Notes: generated by a model from the letters alone, not told the origin. 48,605 nucleotides of DNA from Cyanobacteria bacterium OH_CBB_238 (GCA_023409995.1 JAEYQN010000078.1:1-48605); one strand, 5' to 3'; shown: positions 33,374 to 42,473, counted from the first letter of the stretch. A program made the numbers and translations.

Positions 33374-36208
33374 ATGAATATTCTCCCATCAAAAATCAAT
33401 ACAATCTACTTTAAAGGCACGGCAAATGAGCAATCAAAAGCTCAACAAAATGGTAGTGCCAAAAATTTCAATGTGCAAAATAGTATTTCAGCTAACCCGA
33501 CTGCGGCTGCGCAAATAAACTTAAAACCCCCCATGGCTTATAAAAAACTAACAGAATTTACTGTTCCGGAATGCGAAAATAAGGCTGAAGTATATAAATT
33601 AGCAAATGGACAACGAATTGTAATTTTACCAAAAAATGGCCCAACAGTCGTAAGAACCTACTTCAATGTTGGCTCAATGAATGAACCTGACAATCTAAGA
33701 GGAATAAGCCACTACATTGAACACAATTTATTCAATGGAACCGAAAAATTAAAACCGGGAGAATTTTTCAAAAAAGTTTCTGACCTGGGCGCATATACAA
33801 ATGCAATGACAGGTTTTGACCAAACAAATTATTTTATTCAGTCGCAGCTTTTAGAAGAAGATTATCTAAAAAAAATATTTGAATTACACTCTGACCAACT
33901 ACAAAATCCAATATTTGCTCAAGAGCAACTTATAAAAGAAAAAGGACCAGTAACCTCCGAAATAAGCATGTATGCTGACGACCCTTCAAATTATGGCCAA
34001 AATATAATGTTAAAAAATCTATTTGGTATTAAATCAACTTCTGCTGATTTAGTAGCGGGAAGCATTCAAAATATAAATAACGTTACAAGAGAAGATGTTG
34101 TAAACTACTATAACACTTGGTACACACCAGATAATGCCGTAACTATAGTCACAGGTGATGTTAATTCTCAAGAAGTTATGGAATTAGCATCAAAAAACTT
34201 CACAAAAAAGCTTTCTCCAAAACCAGAAACAAAAAAATATGAAGAGCTAAACCCTCTTGAGAAAACAACCAGAGTTGACTCTAAAAGACCGAATTGTAAT
34301 TCAGCAGTTATAAATATGGGATTTGTAGGCCCCGAAAACAACAATACAAAAGATAAGATTGCCCTAGACATTGTATCAACAATACTTTCTTATGGTTCTA
34401 ATGCTCGATTTGCAAAAGCATTAGAGTCATTACAGACAGGTGCGGGATTGTATTCTGAAAAAATAGGAAATAAATCAGGAGACAAGCAAGCTATAATTAT
34501 ATCTTCAAATCCAGCTGATAAAAATTGTGAAGAAACAATTAAATCAATTTATAGTGAAATTTCAAAGTTAACGACAACAGCTCCTCCAACTCAGCAAGAA
34601 ATAGATGCGGCAAAAGAAAAACTAAAAATGGTGTATTCAAACAGCATAGAAACATCATTAGGGGTGAATGAATTTATTGGACAATCATTCCTGGATAATG
34701 ATTCAAATTATCTGGTTAATTACAAGAATATTTTAAATTCAATAACACCTCAAGATATTATTAATGTTACAAAAAAATACTTAGATTTAAACAAAACGTC
34801 AATAAGTGTTGTACATCCTCAATCATCAACAACAGAACAAATACGAGCAAATTATACTAAAGCAAATCAAGCTAAGCAGATTTCATTTGGATCAAAGCCT
34901 ACAGCTAATATCAATGATACGTTTTATGACGTCAAACAGTATAGATTGAATAATAATATGGAAGTGGCAATTAAGCCTACAAAAAGTGAATTTGTATCTT
35001 GTGATATAAATCTAAAATCACAAACGTTGATTAATCTCTCTTCTCCTCAAATGGAAATTCTCACGCAACTCTTAAACAGAGGCTCATTATACAAAGACAA
35101 TGAAACTTATAATTCAATAAAAGATAATAATAATATAAACATAAGCCTACTTGTTTCCCCAGAAGGAATAAATATATATAGCAAATCCCATAATTCTAAA
35201 GCAAAAGAAACTTTAAATCTTATAAAAGAAAACCTTTATTCACCAAGGTTTACTCAAGAAGATTTCGAAATAGCAAAAAAACAATATAAAAATGCATTGG
35301 AATGTAGCAAGAAATCAGCTGGGGATAACTTATATGAAGCCCTATTCCCCGATATAAAAATGTTTGAATCAAAAGAAAAACAACTCAAAGAACTTGAAAA
35401 TTTATCTCTAAATGACATAATTAATACTTATAATTCACTAATGTCTAATTTGCAAGGAAGGGTGGCAATAAGTGTTCCAACAGACAGCAATTCAAATTTA
35501 AATAATGAAATATTAAGCTCACTATCAAAAGATTTTCAGGCAGTTCAGCCAGCTATTTTAGAGACAAAAAAAACATATACACCCAATACCAGTGCTAACA
35601 TATTAACTCAAGTAGAACAAAAAAATCAGGCAGAGGTAATTCAATCATATAAATACAAGTACAGTGAAAATATAGATGACATTGCAAAAATAAAAGTGCT
35701 GAACACCATACTTGGTGGAAATTCAACATCTAGACTTTTTAACGACCTTAGGGAATCACAAAAACTTGCATATCACGTATCTTCATATACTGATCAACTT
35801 GGGGATACAGGTCTAATAAATCTACTAATTCTAACCACAACCGATGACAACAGCGATCCATCAAGCTCACCGCAAAATATAAACAAATCACTCGATGGCT
35901 TTAAAAAACATATTCAAAAACTAAAGACTGAACCAGTAAGCGAAGAAGAACTAAAAAAAGCTAAACTAATGCTTAAGAACAATATCCTAAATTCAGTGGA
36001 AACGCTAGATGGTAAGTTAGGTGCAATATCAAAAGGACAAAATAGTCCATATGGAATAACCGAAAGGCAAGAATTTTTAAACGCAATTGAAAAAATAACA
36101 ACAAGAGATATACAAAATGCAGCAAATTATATTTTTGCCGGTGAACCAATAACATCTATAGTAGCAAGCCAAAAGTCACTTGATGAATCCATATTGAAGA
36201 AAGATTAA
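33374..36208 (+). CDS. Two-domain M16 (pitrilysin-like) zinc peptidase
   Basis: A 944-residue protein with two M16 halves in one chain. The first half carries the inverted zinc site H113-Y-I-E116-H117 and a downstream Glu196 in VTSEISMYADDPSN, and the structural TRDVVNYYNTWYTPDNAVTIVTGD-like segment (about 233-256). The second half (about 510-940) lacks the site but keeps the fold, including GGNSTSRLFNDLRESQKLAYHVSS with the Arg/Tyr that act in trans. No signal peptide is visible. The N-terminus holds IYFKG (residues 11-15) within a low-complexity Gln/Ser/Ala region, and ISFGS recurs at 503-507, exactly where the second half begins. This looks like a fusion of two tagged M16 genes. Target peptides are unknown. 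It converges with the repeat protein gene (8 bases between stops). Confidence 0.88.
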   Translation: MNILPSKINTIYFKGTANEQSKAQQNGSAKNFNVQNSISANPTAAAQINLKPPMAYKKLTEFTVPECENKAEVYKLANGQRIVILPKNGPTVVRTYFNVGSMNEPDNLRGISHYIEHNLFNGTEKLKPGEFFKKVSDLGAYTNAMTGFDQTNYFIQSQLLEEDYLKKIFELHSDQLQNPIFAQEQLIKEKGPVTSEISMYADDPSNYGQNIMLKNLFGIKSTSADLVAGSIQNINNVTREDVVNYYNTWYTPDNAVTIVTGDVNSQEVMELASKNFTKKLSPKPETKKYEELNPLEKTTRVDSKRPNCNSAVINMGFVGPENNNTKDKIALDIVSTILSYGSNARFAKALESLQTGAGLYSEKIGNKSGDKQAIIISSNPADKNCEETIKSIYSEISKLTTTAPPTQQEIDAAKEKLKMVYSNSIETSLGVNEFIGQSFLDNDSNYLVNYKNILNSITPQDIINVTKKYLDLNKTSISVVHPQSSTTEQIRANYTKANQAKQISFGSKPTANINDTFYDVKQYRLNNNMEVAIKPTKSEFVSCDINLKSQTLINLSSPQMEILTQLLNRGSLYKDNETYNSIKDNNNINISLLVSPEGINIYSKSHNSKAKETLNLIKENLYSPRFTQEDFEIAKKQYKNALECSKKSAGDNLYEALFPDIKMFESKEKQLKELENLSLNDIINTYNSLMSNLQGRVAISVPTDSNSNLNNEILSSLSKDFQAVQPAILETKKTYTPNTSANILTQVEQKNQAEVIQSYKYKYSENIDDIAKIKVLNTILGGNSTSRLFNDLRESQKLAYHVSSYTDQLGDTGLINLLILTTTDDNSDPSSSPQNINKSLDGFKKHIQKLKTEPVSEEELKKAKLMLKNNILNSVETLDGKLGAISKGQNSPYGITERQEFLNAIEKITTRDIQNAANYIFAGEPITSIVASQKSLDESILKKD

Positions 36209-36216
36209 AATGATTC

Positions 36217-37680
36217 TTATTTTAACTCTCCACCAATTCTAACTTTGCTAAAATCATTAACGATACTATATTTTGCAAATAAATCCCCACCAACATATTC
36301 AAGAGAATCAATATTGGAAACTGGGGAATAGTTAAGCCATAATGAACCTTTTATGGTTTTTAACTTGCCCAAATCTGCCACTTCACTATGAGTGAAATCG
36401 GCATCTCCACCAATAAATTCAACATTATTTAAAGACTCCACTCGTGAATCATTAAATCGAGCAGAATGTTGTATAAGCGTCAATTGACCAAGATCCTCAA
36501 TTAAACTTCTGGAAAAGTTTGCGCTTCCTCCAATATAACTCAGCTCTCCTAAATTTTTCAAAGAACTATTAGAGAAATCCGCATTCCCTGATATTTTTGA
36601 AACCTTACCAAAAAATAGTCTTTCATCTATTCCTAAATCTTTAAATGTAATATTTTTAGAAGGCTGGTGATATTGAGAAAATTCCATAGAACCATTTTCA
36701 AGATGAGAAATATCTATATTAAAATAGTTAAGAACAGCCTCATAATCCTTTCTGTCTATTTTGTCACCAATTTCTTTAAAAATAAGAATATGTTCTTTTT
36801 CAATACCTCTGGCTTTTTTTATATAATTATCTGCCCCAACTAAATTTTCAGAAGAAACAAGACCTTCGACCTGATTAATATATCCTTGTGGAATTTTACA
36901 ATCATTTTTAACACCTTGGATTTCTTGCACTTTTCCTTGTTCAATCCTAATACCTACTTTAGGCTCATAATTTTCCATATAAACATAAAAATCCCCCTTA
37001 AAGAGGTAGCTATAAGTTTCTTCATTTTTCGTGCACCAAGTACTGGAACTTATTATTGCAAGCTTCTCTGCATTTTTCATAAAATTTTCCTTATCATGGT
37101 TAAATGATGGAATTTTTACCCAACCACTCTTTGGAATTGAACAATCTTTAATCAGATTAAGCTTATATTCTTTCAGAAAATCAAATTGAGTCTTAGGATT
37201 CTTTTTTATTTGGTCTTCCAGCTGATTTACTGTTTTATCAAGAGTATTTTTTGACAAAACAGGAGGAATCCTATCAGAATTAGCCTTAAGGTCTTTAAAC
37301 AAAGAATCATATATAATAAGCGTCAAAGCACTCTTACCACAATACTTGCCATCTTGATCTTGTAAATAATTTTTCCACTGTTCTAATATTTGGGAACGAT
37401 TATATCTAACCTTAGAGGTGCGCCCAGATTGTTCCATTTGATATAACTTGTTTACCTTATACTCTGCCCAAGATTCAAGATCGGAATCACTATTAAATTT
37501 TTCTAAAGGAGCTTTATAAAAATTTGCGCATGCAAGTTGAAAAGAAGATAAAGATTTTTTCTTAATGGAACCAAACGAAACTGTGTCTTGCAATAGGATT
37601 GCTCGACTGGGCGGAACATAATTTTGCTTCTGAGTTGGCTTATTTGAAGTTTTCTGACTTTTTAAAAAAGAGATTTGCAT
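36217..37680 (-). CDS. Unknown protein with WCT segment and C-terminal 20-residue repeats
   Basis: Not a named family. Residues 1-40 are low-complexity and contain VSFGS (34-38). A helical middle part (about 45-210) follows. Next is a segment with SSTWCTKNEETYSYLFKGDF and YVYMENYEPKVGIRIEQG, which reminds me of a WCT-containing domain in phage and gut-bacterial proteins, from memory only. From about residue 350 six repeats of 20 residues follow the pattern h-x-x-I-G-G-x-A-x-F-x-x-S-x-h-x-x-L-x-x (ISGNADFSNSSLKNLGEL, YIGGSANFSRSLIEDLGQL and so on), likely a leucine-rich-repeat-like solenoid. ATG 37680 is preferred to a GTG seven codons upstream; no clear Shine-Dalgarno. A terminator separates it from ftsZ, so it has its own promoter. 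Confidence 0.7.
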   Translation of the reverse strand: MQISFLKSQKTSNKPTQKQNYVPPSRAILLQDTVSFGSIKKKSLSSFQLACANFYKAPLEKFNSDSDLESWAEYKVNKLYQMEQSGRTSKVRYNRSQILEQWKNYLQDQDGKYCGKSALTLIIYDSLFKDLKANSDRIPPVLSKNTLDKTVNQLEDQIKKNPKTQFDFLKEYKLNLIKDCSIPKSGWVKIPSFNHDKENFMKNAEKLAIISSSTWCTKNEETYSYLFKGDFYVYMENYEPKVGIRIEQGKVQEIQGVKNDCKIPQGYINQVEGLVSSENLVGADNYIKKARGIEKEHILIFKEIGDKIDRKDYEAVLNYFNIDISHLENGSMEFSQYHQPSKNITFKDLGIDERLFFGKVSKISGNADFSNSSLKNLGELSYIGGSANFSRSLIEDLGQLTLIQHSARFNDSRVESLNNVEFIGGDADFTHSEVADLGKLKTIKGSLWLNYSPVSNIDSLEYVGGDLFAKYSIVNDFSKVRIGGELK

Positions 37681-37717
37681 AACTGAAATAAAACAAATCA
37701 CAAAAATAATTGCTCAT

Positions 37718-37750
37718 AGAAAAAGACTACCTTTAAGGTAGTCTTTTTCT
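37718..37750. terminator. Bidirectional 15-bp terminator after ftsZ
   Basis: AGAAAAAGACTACCT, a TTA loop, and its exact reverse complement. It lies 19 bases after the ftsZ stop on the minus strand and just upstream of the repeat protein gene. A and T flanks allow function in both directions. Confidence 0.88.
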
Positions 37751-37768
37751 ATTTATTTTATAGAGTTG

Positions 37769-38965
37769 TTACTTCTTAAGAAATTCGGGGATATCAAGAC
37801 TTGTTGCAACGTCCTGAGTAACTTTATTTGGTGTAGGATTTGGCAACGTTGGAGCACTTGGCGTTGAAGTCACACTTGAATTGAACGAACCTGAAAAGAA
37901 ATCAGCAACATTCAATGGTTTTATAGTAGGTTCTGCTTCCTTTTTAATTGGAGCATATCCTGAGCCTTTTAATTCAAAACCAGTTGCAATAACTGTAATT
38001 TGAATTTCTCCTTGAATTCTATCATCAATAACAGAACCAAAAGTAACAATAGCATCATCCAGAACCGCATCATGAATAACTTGAGCCGCTTCAGTAACTT
38101 CATGTAATGTCATATCCGCACCACCAGTAACATTCATGATAATACCAGAAGCACCATTAATTGAAGTTTCCAGTAATGGAGAGTTAATTGCCAGTTTAGC
38201 AGCTTCCATCGCTCTACCTTCACCAGTTCCTCTACCAATACCCATTAATGCTGAACCGGAAGATTGCATAACAGCCTTAACATCAGCAAAGTCAACGTTA
38301 ATTAAACCGGGAACAGTAATGATATCAGATATACCCTGAACACCACGTAATAGAACTTCATCTACAACTTGGAAAGCCTCTCTCATTGTTGTTCTACGTT
38401 CTACAACTTCTATTAATTTGTCATTAGGGATAACGATAAGAGCATCAACAGTCTCTTTCAATTTTTCTAAACCCTGCAATGCCTGATTTAGTCTTCTTTT
38501 TCCTTCAAAGCTAAATGGTTTGGTAACAACACCTATTGTAAGAGCGCCAAGTTCTTTAGCTATTTTTGCAACAACAGGAGCAGCTCCAGTACCCGTTCCA
38601 CCACCCATTCCCGCAGTAATGAACACCATGTCAGAACCATCTAAAGCCTGAACGATATTATCTCTGGTCTCTTCAGCGGCTTTTTCTCCAATTCCAGGAT
38701 CTCCACCTGCTCCAAGACCACTTGTAAGCTTATTCCCTAATCTAACTTTATTGTCAGCAGCTGACATTTCAAGAACTTGAGCATCAGTATTCATAGCCCA
38801 AAAATCAACACCGCTTAAGCCCGCTTTGATCATTCGATTAACAGCATTACCACCGCCACCACCGACGCCAACAACTTTAATTTTTGCAGGATTTCCTGCT
38901 TGTACTACAGGCTCTGGTGTAGCCTTCTCTTTTCTTCCGAAAATATCTGGTCCAAAATTTTCCAC
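37769..38965 (-). CDS. ftsZ: Cell division protein FtsZ
   Basis: The tubulin-like GTPase that forms the division ring. The core starts [18 protein letters not shown]. It has NTDAQVL, the tubulin signature [20 protein letters not shown], the T5-T7 region with [11 protein letters not shown], and the C-terminal part [14 protein letters not shown]. After a variable linker the conserved tail peptide LDIPEFLKK is present, which binds FtsA/ZipA/SepF-like partners. GTG 38965 is preferred because AAGAGGG is about 9 bases before it; an in-frame TTG at 39007 would add 14 residues and has poorer signals. Length 398. No other division gene is adjacent. It has a long structured leader. Confidence 0.97.
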   Translation of the reverse strand: MENFGPDIFGRKEKATPEPVVQAGNPAKIKVVGVGGGGGNAVNRMIKAGLSGVDFWAMNTDAQVLEMSAADNKVRLGNKLTSGLGAGGDPGIGEKAAEETRDNIVQALDGSDMVFITAGMGGGTGTGAAPVVAKIAKELGALTIGVVTKPFSFEGKRRLNQALQGLEKLKETVDALIVIPNDKLIEVVERRTTMREAFQVVDEVLLRGVQGISDIITVPGLINVDFADVKAVMQSSGSALMGIGRGTGEGRAMEAAKLAINSPLLETSINGASGIIMNVTGGADMTLHEVTEAAQVIHDAVLDDAIVTFGSVIDDRIQGEIQITVIATGFELKGSGYAPIKKEAEPTIKPLNVADFFSGSFNSSVTSTPSAPTLPNPTPNKVTQDVATSLDIPEFLKK

Positions 38966-39042
38966 TAATAAGGCCCTCTTATTTTTTTCACTAATACATT
39001 TAGCCAAACTCTATCCATGGCTGTTGAAAGGTTATTTTCTAA

Positions 39043-39142
39043 TAGGTAGTAGTCTGCTTGCTCACAATTTTAAGCGAACCAGCCAGCCTTTACGAAGGTT
39101 TAGGACTTTTACTTGTAATCCTACTCGTAAAATAACTACCTA
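39043..39142 (-). ncRNA. Candidate structured leader RNA of ftsZ
   Basis: A 100-base region closed by an 8-bp stem (TAGGTAGT at 39043-39050 with ACTACCTA at 39135-39142). Inside are at least two further pairings: TTTTAC with GTAAAA, and AACCTT-CGTA-AAGGCT (minus strand). The predicted ftsZ promoter would start transcription at about 39138, within the outer strand of this domain. It does not match a riboswitch class I can name. The rest of the 300-base gap between ftsZ and the coiled-coil gene holds only the promoter and a terminator. Confidence 0.35.
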
Positions 39143-39144
39143 AT

Positions 39145-39173
39145 ATAGTATTTTAAATAATTTAATTAGTAAA
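39145..39173 (-). promoter_or_regulatory. Predicted promoter of ftsZ
   Basis: On the minus strand TTTACT (39173-39168), 17 bases, TACTAT (39150-39145). The same -35 hexamer is seen before motA. Confidence 0.45.
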
Positions 39174-39240
39174 GAAATTTCAGAAAAAAAACAACGAAAT
39201 TTAATATAAGTTTAAAATTGAAAATACATGTTAACAAACA

Positions 39241-39267
39241 AAAAGAGGAGATTTTATCTCCTCTTTT
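39241..39267 (-). terminator. Terminator of coiled-coil protein gene
   Basis: AAAAGAGGAGAT and ATCTCCTCTTTT form a 12-bp perfect stem with a 3-base loop. In minus-strand RNA it is followed by TGTTTGTT, 8 bases past the stop codon at 39275. Confidence 0.88.
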
Positions 39268-39274
39268 ATAAATC

Positions 39275-40570
39275 CTAATTTCTTTGTGTTGATGATAATC
39301 TTTCTTCAATCAATTTTTGAGCATTATCAGTTAGTCTTGTTCTTAATGTCGTAATCAATTTATCGGCTTCTGAAAGAGTAGAAGAAACACTCTTAACATC
39401 AGAGCTATCTACCTTTTCGTCTAGCATACTATCATACTTTTTGTTAATTGCTGCAAGGGTTTCATCAATATTTAAATCATTAACTGTTGTGGATGAGAAA
39501 AATTGAGCAAAACTACCTGAATCGGATACATCTTGAGAATCAACAACTGCCTGAGTAGGTTCAACTGAAGTAGAATCTACTGCTTCCATTGCAGATAATT
39601 GTGAGTTTATAGAAGATAACTGAGTATCATTTGTATTATATTCTTTTTTCAAAGAGCTTAATGTATTTCCTTGTGATCCCATCAAAGAACTGCTGGCTTT
39701 CAAATCTTTAGTTCTTGATTGTAATTTTGAAGACAAAGATTCTAAAATAGGAGACTTGGCTTCAACTTTTGCTGTCAAAGCAGAAACCAATGTTGAGACT
39801 GTAGTCTTTTGAGAAACTAAACTCGCAAGTTCAGTACAATTAGCTTGAATTTTGCTTTCTTGAGCAGACAAAGTAACCATTTGATCTGTTGAACCAACAG
39901 AAGCAAAAGAGCTAATTTTTCCTGCAATAAAGGATGGCATGTCAGCCGATTCTATCTGTCCAGCCTGAACTTGTTCCATAGCTTCTTCAGTAGCCAACGA
40001 TATCGCTTGTCTTTGCGCGTTTAATTCATTATTTGAATTCTTTTCGATTTCATTAGCTTGTTTTTGCATTTCAGAATAGTTATTTGCTAAATTCTTTTTT
40101 GCTACTTCAATACTTTTATCTATATCTTTCAAAGAATTTTGGCTTTTAACAAGTTCTGAAGAATCATAGTCAACGCTGTCTTCAACGTCTGACTTATCTG
40201 CTTGTAAAGAATCAACTTCTGATTTAACAGAATCATATACAGCTTTATATTTTGCATAGTCAGATTCTGCTTGTTTAATCTGTTTTTGTAGAGTTTCTTG
40301 CTTAGCTTCTAAGTCAGCTTTTTGTTTTAATAAAGTTTGTTTTTGAGCAACTAAAGCATCTTTTTCCGTTGAATTTTTCACATTGCTTATTTGAGTGTTT
40401 ATATCAGCAATTGCAGTATTAGTTGTAGAAAGAGATGAAGAATATTCATCTGATGTTGTTTTTGCCAATACTAAATCATCTAAAGTAGTTGTGGTATTAT
40501 TTGCTACAGTTGTTGTATCAGCAACCATTGCAGTATTTGATGTTATGCTATTTATAGTTAAATCAGACAA
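39275..40570 (-). CDS. Ser/Thr-rich coiled-coil protein of unknown function
   Basis: Not recognised. The 431-residue protein starts with a Thr/Asn/Ser-rich stretch (MSDLTINSITSNTAMVADTT). It is then almost wholly helical with long heptad-like runs (about 45-185, KQTLLKQKADLEAKQETLQK; and about 230-330). It is rich in Ser, Asp, Lys and Gln, with a single Cys and no Trp. There is no signal peptide or membrane span. The bias is like that of secreted filament or cell-surface proteins, but no flagellin or S-layer motif is seen. The start is TTG 40570, supported by AGAGG 8 bases before it. It has its own terminator. The 247-base gap to the divergent gene at 40818 is AT-rich with no other gene. Confidence 0.75.
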   Translation of the reverse strand: MSDLTINSITSNTAMVADTTTVANNTTTTLDDLVLAKTTSDEYSSSLSTTNTAIADINTQISNVKNSTEKDALVAQKQTLLKQKADLEAKQETLQKQIKQAESDYAKYKAVYDSVKSEVDSLQADKSDVEDSVDYDSSELVKSQNSLKDIDKSIEVAKKNLANNYSEMQKQANEIEKNSNNELNAQRQAISLATEEAMEQVQAGQIESADMPSFIAGKISSFASVGSTDQMVTLSAQESKIQANCTELASLVSQKTTVSTLVSALTAKVEAKSPILESLSSKLQSRTKDLKASSSLMGSQGNTLSSLKKEYNTNDTQLSSINSQLSAMEAVDSTSVEPTQAVVDSQDVSDSGSFAQFFSSTTVNDLNIDETLAAINKKYDSMLDEKVDSSDVKSVSSTLSEADKLITTLRTRLTDNAQKLIEERLSSTQRN

Positions 40571-40817
40571 TTTTATAACCTCTTACTTTACACACTTATA
40601 TAAAAACAAATTGTTATATACAATTTCAATACTTTTTATACTTGTTACACTTATTTACAATTTAGATCTCCACTTTTTCTGCCAGTCTCATGAGTGAATT
40701 TCCACAAAACTAAAATAAAAAAACAAAAAAACATTTTTCTGTAAAGATTGTTTACAAATAAAACTATTTGGGAAAATTTATAACCTTCAGAATCATTGGA
40801 AGAGAAAAGGAGGCATT

Positions 40818-41657
40818 ATGTTTTTAACAAGTAATTTTGCAAATCAGAACATTTCTTTTGGAAAAACTGACAAAGGATATCAAACTACAGACATTCAGTT
40901 ACGCAAGAATATTAGAGAACATATAGAATGTCAACTTGGACCAACATATGTATACAGCCAAGAATTAGGTAAAATGTCAGTTGGGGAAGCTAAAGCTTTT
41001 TTGGCAATGCAAAAAGCAATAATGCCAAAATTTGACAAAGAAGACACTAAATCGATTAAACACGTAGATGTCCAAGCGTTATCTCAAAAAATACCCGCTG
41101 ATCGATCCGTTTTGCGTTTGAATGAGTGGGACTACAGACCAAAACCAATCATTGAAGGTTTTGGGGAGATAATAAAAGATAAACTATACGTTGGGCAATC
41201 CTTAGGTGGTAAACCCGAAATCGCTAAACTTCTAAAAAAATCCAATATAAATTCTGTATTATATTTGTTAAAAAATGATCATTACTATAAACAAAATTCC
41301 TTAGATGCAGGACTAAACTATATGGAATTGAGCAAAATTGGGAATGGAACACTTGCCCCATACAACTATGACATATTAAATGAAATAACAAAAAACCCCA
41401 AAATATATGCTAACTCTAAAAATAGAGAAATAGAAGATCTTAAAGCTTTTATAGATATTCTTGATGGCAATAACAAAGATATGCCTGGTCCACTGTATAT
41501 GGGCTGTTCATATGTAACAACAGTAACGCCAAGATGGCTGGACATTTATAAAATACTAAAAGATCAACCAAAAAACAAGCCTTTAAGTCAAGAAAGAGTG
41601 GAAAAGTTATCTGAATTTTTAGATTTTGTAGACTATGGCAAACCGCTCAGATGGTAA
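40818..41657 (+). CDS. Degenerate dual-specificity phosphatase-like protein
   Basis: A 279-residue protein with ISFGK at residues 12-16. The segment KLYVGQSLGGKPEIAKLLKKSNINSVLYLL (about 122-151) resembles the start of a protein tyrosine/dual-specificity phosphatase domain, followed by GLNYMEL. The place of the catalytic CX5R loop is GPLYMGCSYVTTVT, where Cys230 is kept but the Arg six residues on is Val236 and the usual Gly is lost. It is therefore probably inactive as a phosphatase, or the resemblance is only structural. There is no signal peptide. AAAAGGAGG lies 6 bases before ATG 40818. A small Cys protein gene follows 72 bases on. The identification rests on pattern only. Confidence 0.65.
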   Translation: MFLTSNFANQNISFGKTDKGYQTTDIQLRKNIREHIECQLGPTYVYSQELGKMSVGEAKAFLAMQKAIMPKFDKEDTKSIKHVDVQALSQKIPADRSVLRLNEWDYRPKPIIEGFGEIIKDKLYVGQSLGGKPEIAKLLKKSNINSVLYLLKNDHYYKQNSLDAGLNYMELSKIGNGTLAPYNYDILNEITKNPKIYANSKNREIEDLKAFIDILDGNNKDMPGPLYMGCSYVTTVTPRWLDIYKILKDQPKNKPLSQERVEKLSEFLDFVDYGKPLRW

Positions 41658-41729
41658 AATAAAGTTAACAATAAATTATTCTCAAACTATAATGTTAATA
41701 ACAGAACAATTAAAGAGAGAAGAAATCTA

Positions 41730-41930
41730 ATGAAAACCTGTCCTTTTAAAAATGAAGTCTGCAACAACGAATGTGCCCTTTTCGTATCACCTGAAGAGGT
41801 AAATGAGCTTGTTTTAGGAAAATTAACAAGCATTGGAGTACTAAACAGGAATGGTATGTGTTCGCTTAAAACAGCAGCATTAAGTGCGAATAGATACATA
41901 TTCGAAAACACTATAACAACAAGACATTAA
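41730..41930 (+). CDS. Small Cys-containing protein
   Basis: A 66-residue protein beginning MKTCPFKNEVCNNECALFV, with Cys at 4, 11 and 15 and a fourth near 44 (GMCSLKTAAL). The pattern C-P-F-x5-6-C-x3-C-A-L-F suggests a small metal (zinc or iron-sulfur) site and is one I associate with small gut-bacterial and phage proteins, from memory only. AGAGAGAAG precedes the ATG. It ends exactly where the convergent gene ends (TAA next to TTA). Function unknown. Confidence 0.65.
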   Translation: MKTCPFKNEVCNNECALFVSPEEVNELVLGKLTSIGVLNRNGMCSLKTAALSANRYIFENTITTRH

Positions 41931-42473
41931 TTATCTACTAATATCTTTCTGCATTTGAGCATGAATGTTATTAGCCTTCATGATGTTTTCAGTAATAACT
42001 TCATAAACCCCACTTTGTTCACCATAAGGCACAGATGTTTTCAATAAAGAGTCAACATCATTATTTATTGCATTGAGTGAATCAAGCGTCTCTTTTATCT
42101 TTGCTCTTTTTTCCTTTGTCACAAAATAGCCGATTACCGGCATCTTTTCTAAAAAACCTTTAAAAGCAACAGAAGCTCTATTAACTAAATGAAAAACATT
42201 AAAAGAATTAGACTTATTCAAAGTGTCAGCTTCAATATTTTTTCCTTCATTAAAGAGAAACTCATTGTCCATCGAGTTCAACCTCTTAACTCGAGGAAAA
42301 TGCTTTGAATTATTTGATATTGGAGCTGTTGTTGTTATAGAGCTAAAAACATTTGGTTTTTTAGACAAGTCCAAATCTAACCCCTCTATCTCTATATTTT
42401 CTATAGATGGGTTCAGATAAAAATTATTATGCGAAATGTTATCTTTTGGAATTTTCATATAGTTACCTAGCAT
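41931..42473 (-). CDS. Unknown 180-residue protein with internal AFKG motif
   Basis: Not recognised. Residues 1-90 are Asn/Ser-rich and look disordered. The segment NRASVAFKGFLEKMPVIGYF (about 98-117) holds the VAFKG motif, followed by a charged helical region (KEKRAKIKETLDSLNAINND) to the end. No signal peptide or membrane span. A second start at codon 6 is possible. The motif links it loosely to its neighbours. It converges with the small Cys protein gene. Confidence 0.6.
   Translation of the reverse strand: MLGNYMKIPKDNISHNNFYLNPSIENIEIEGLDLDLSKKPNVFSSITTTAPISNNSKHFPRVKRLNSMDNEFLFNEGKNIEADTLNKSNSFNVFHLVNRASVAFKGFLEKMPVIGYFVTKEKRAKIKETLDSLNAINNDVDSLLKTSVPYGEQSGVYEVITENIMKANNIHAQMQKDISR

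Noticed and set aside
38826..39143. 105-codon plus-strand open frame at the ftsZ start and leader
   Set aside because: Mostly antisense to conserved FtsZ; its tail overlaps the structured leader, and no homology-like pattern is seen.
40395..40697. 100-codon plus-strand open frame opposite the coiled-coil gene start
   Set aside because: It is antisense to the supported gene, its hydrophobic product comes from the complement of Thr/Asn codons, and it has no ribosome-binding site.
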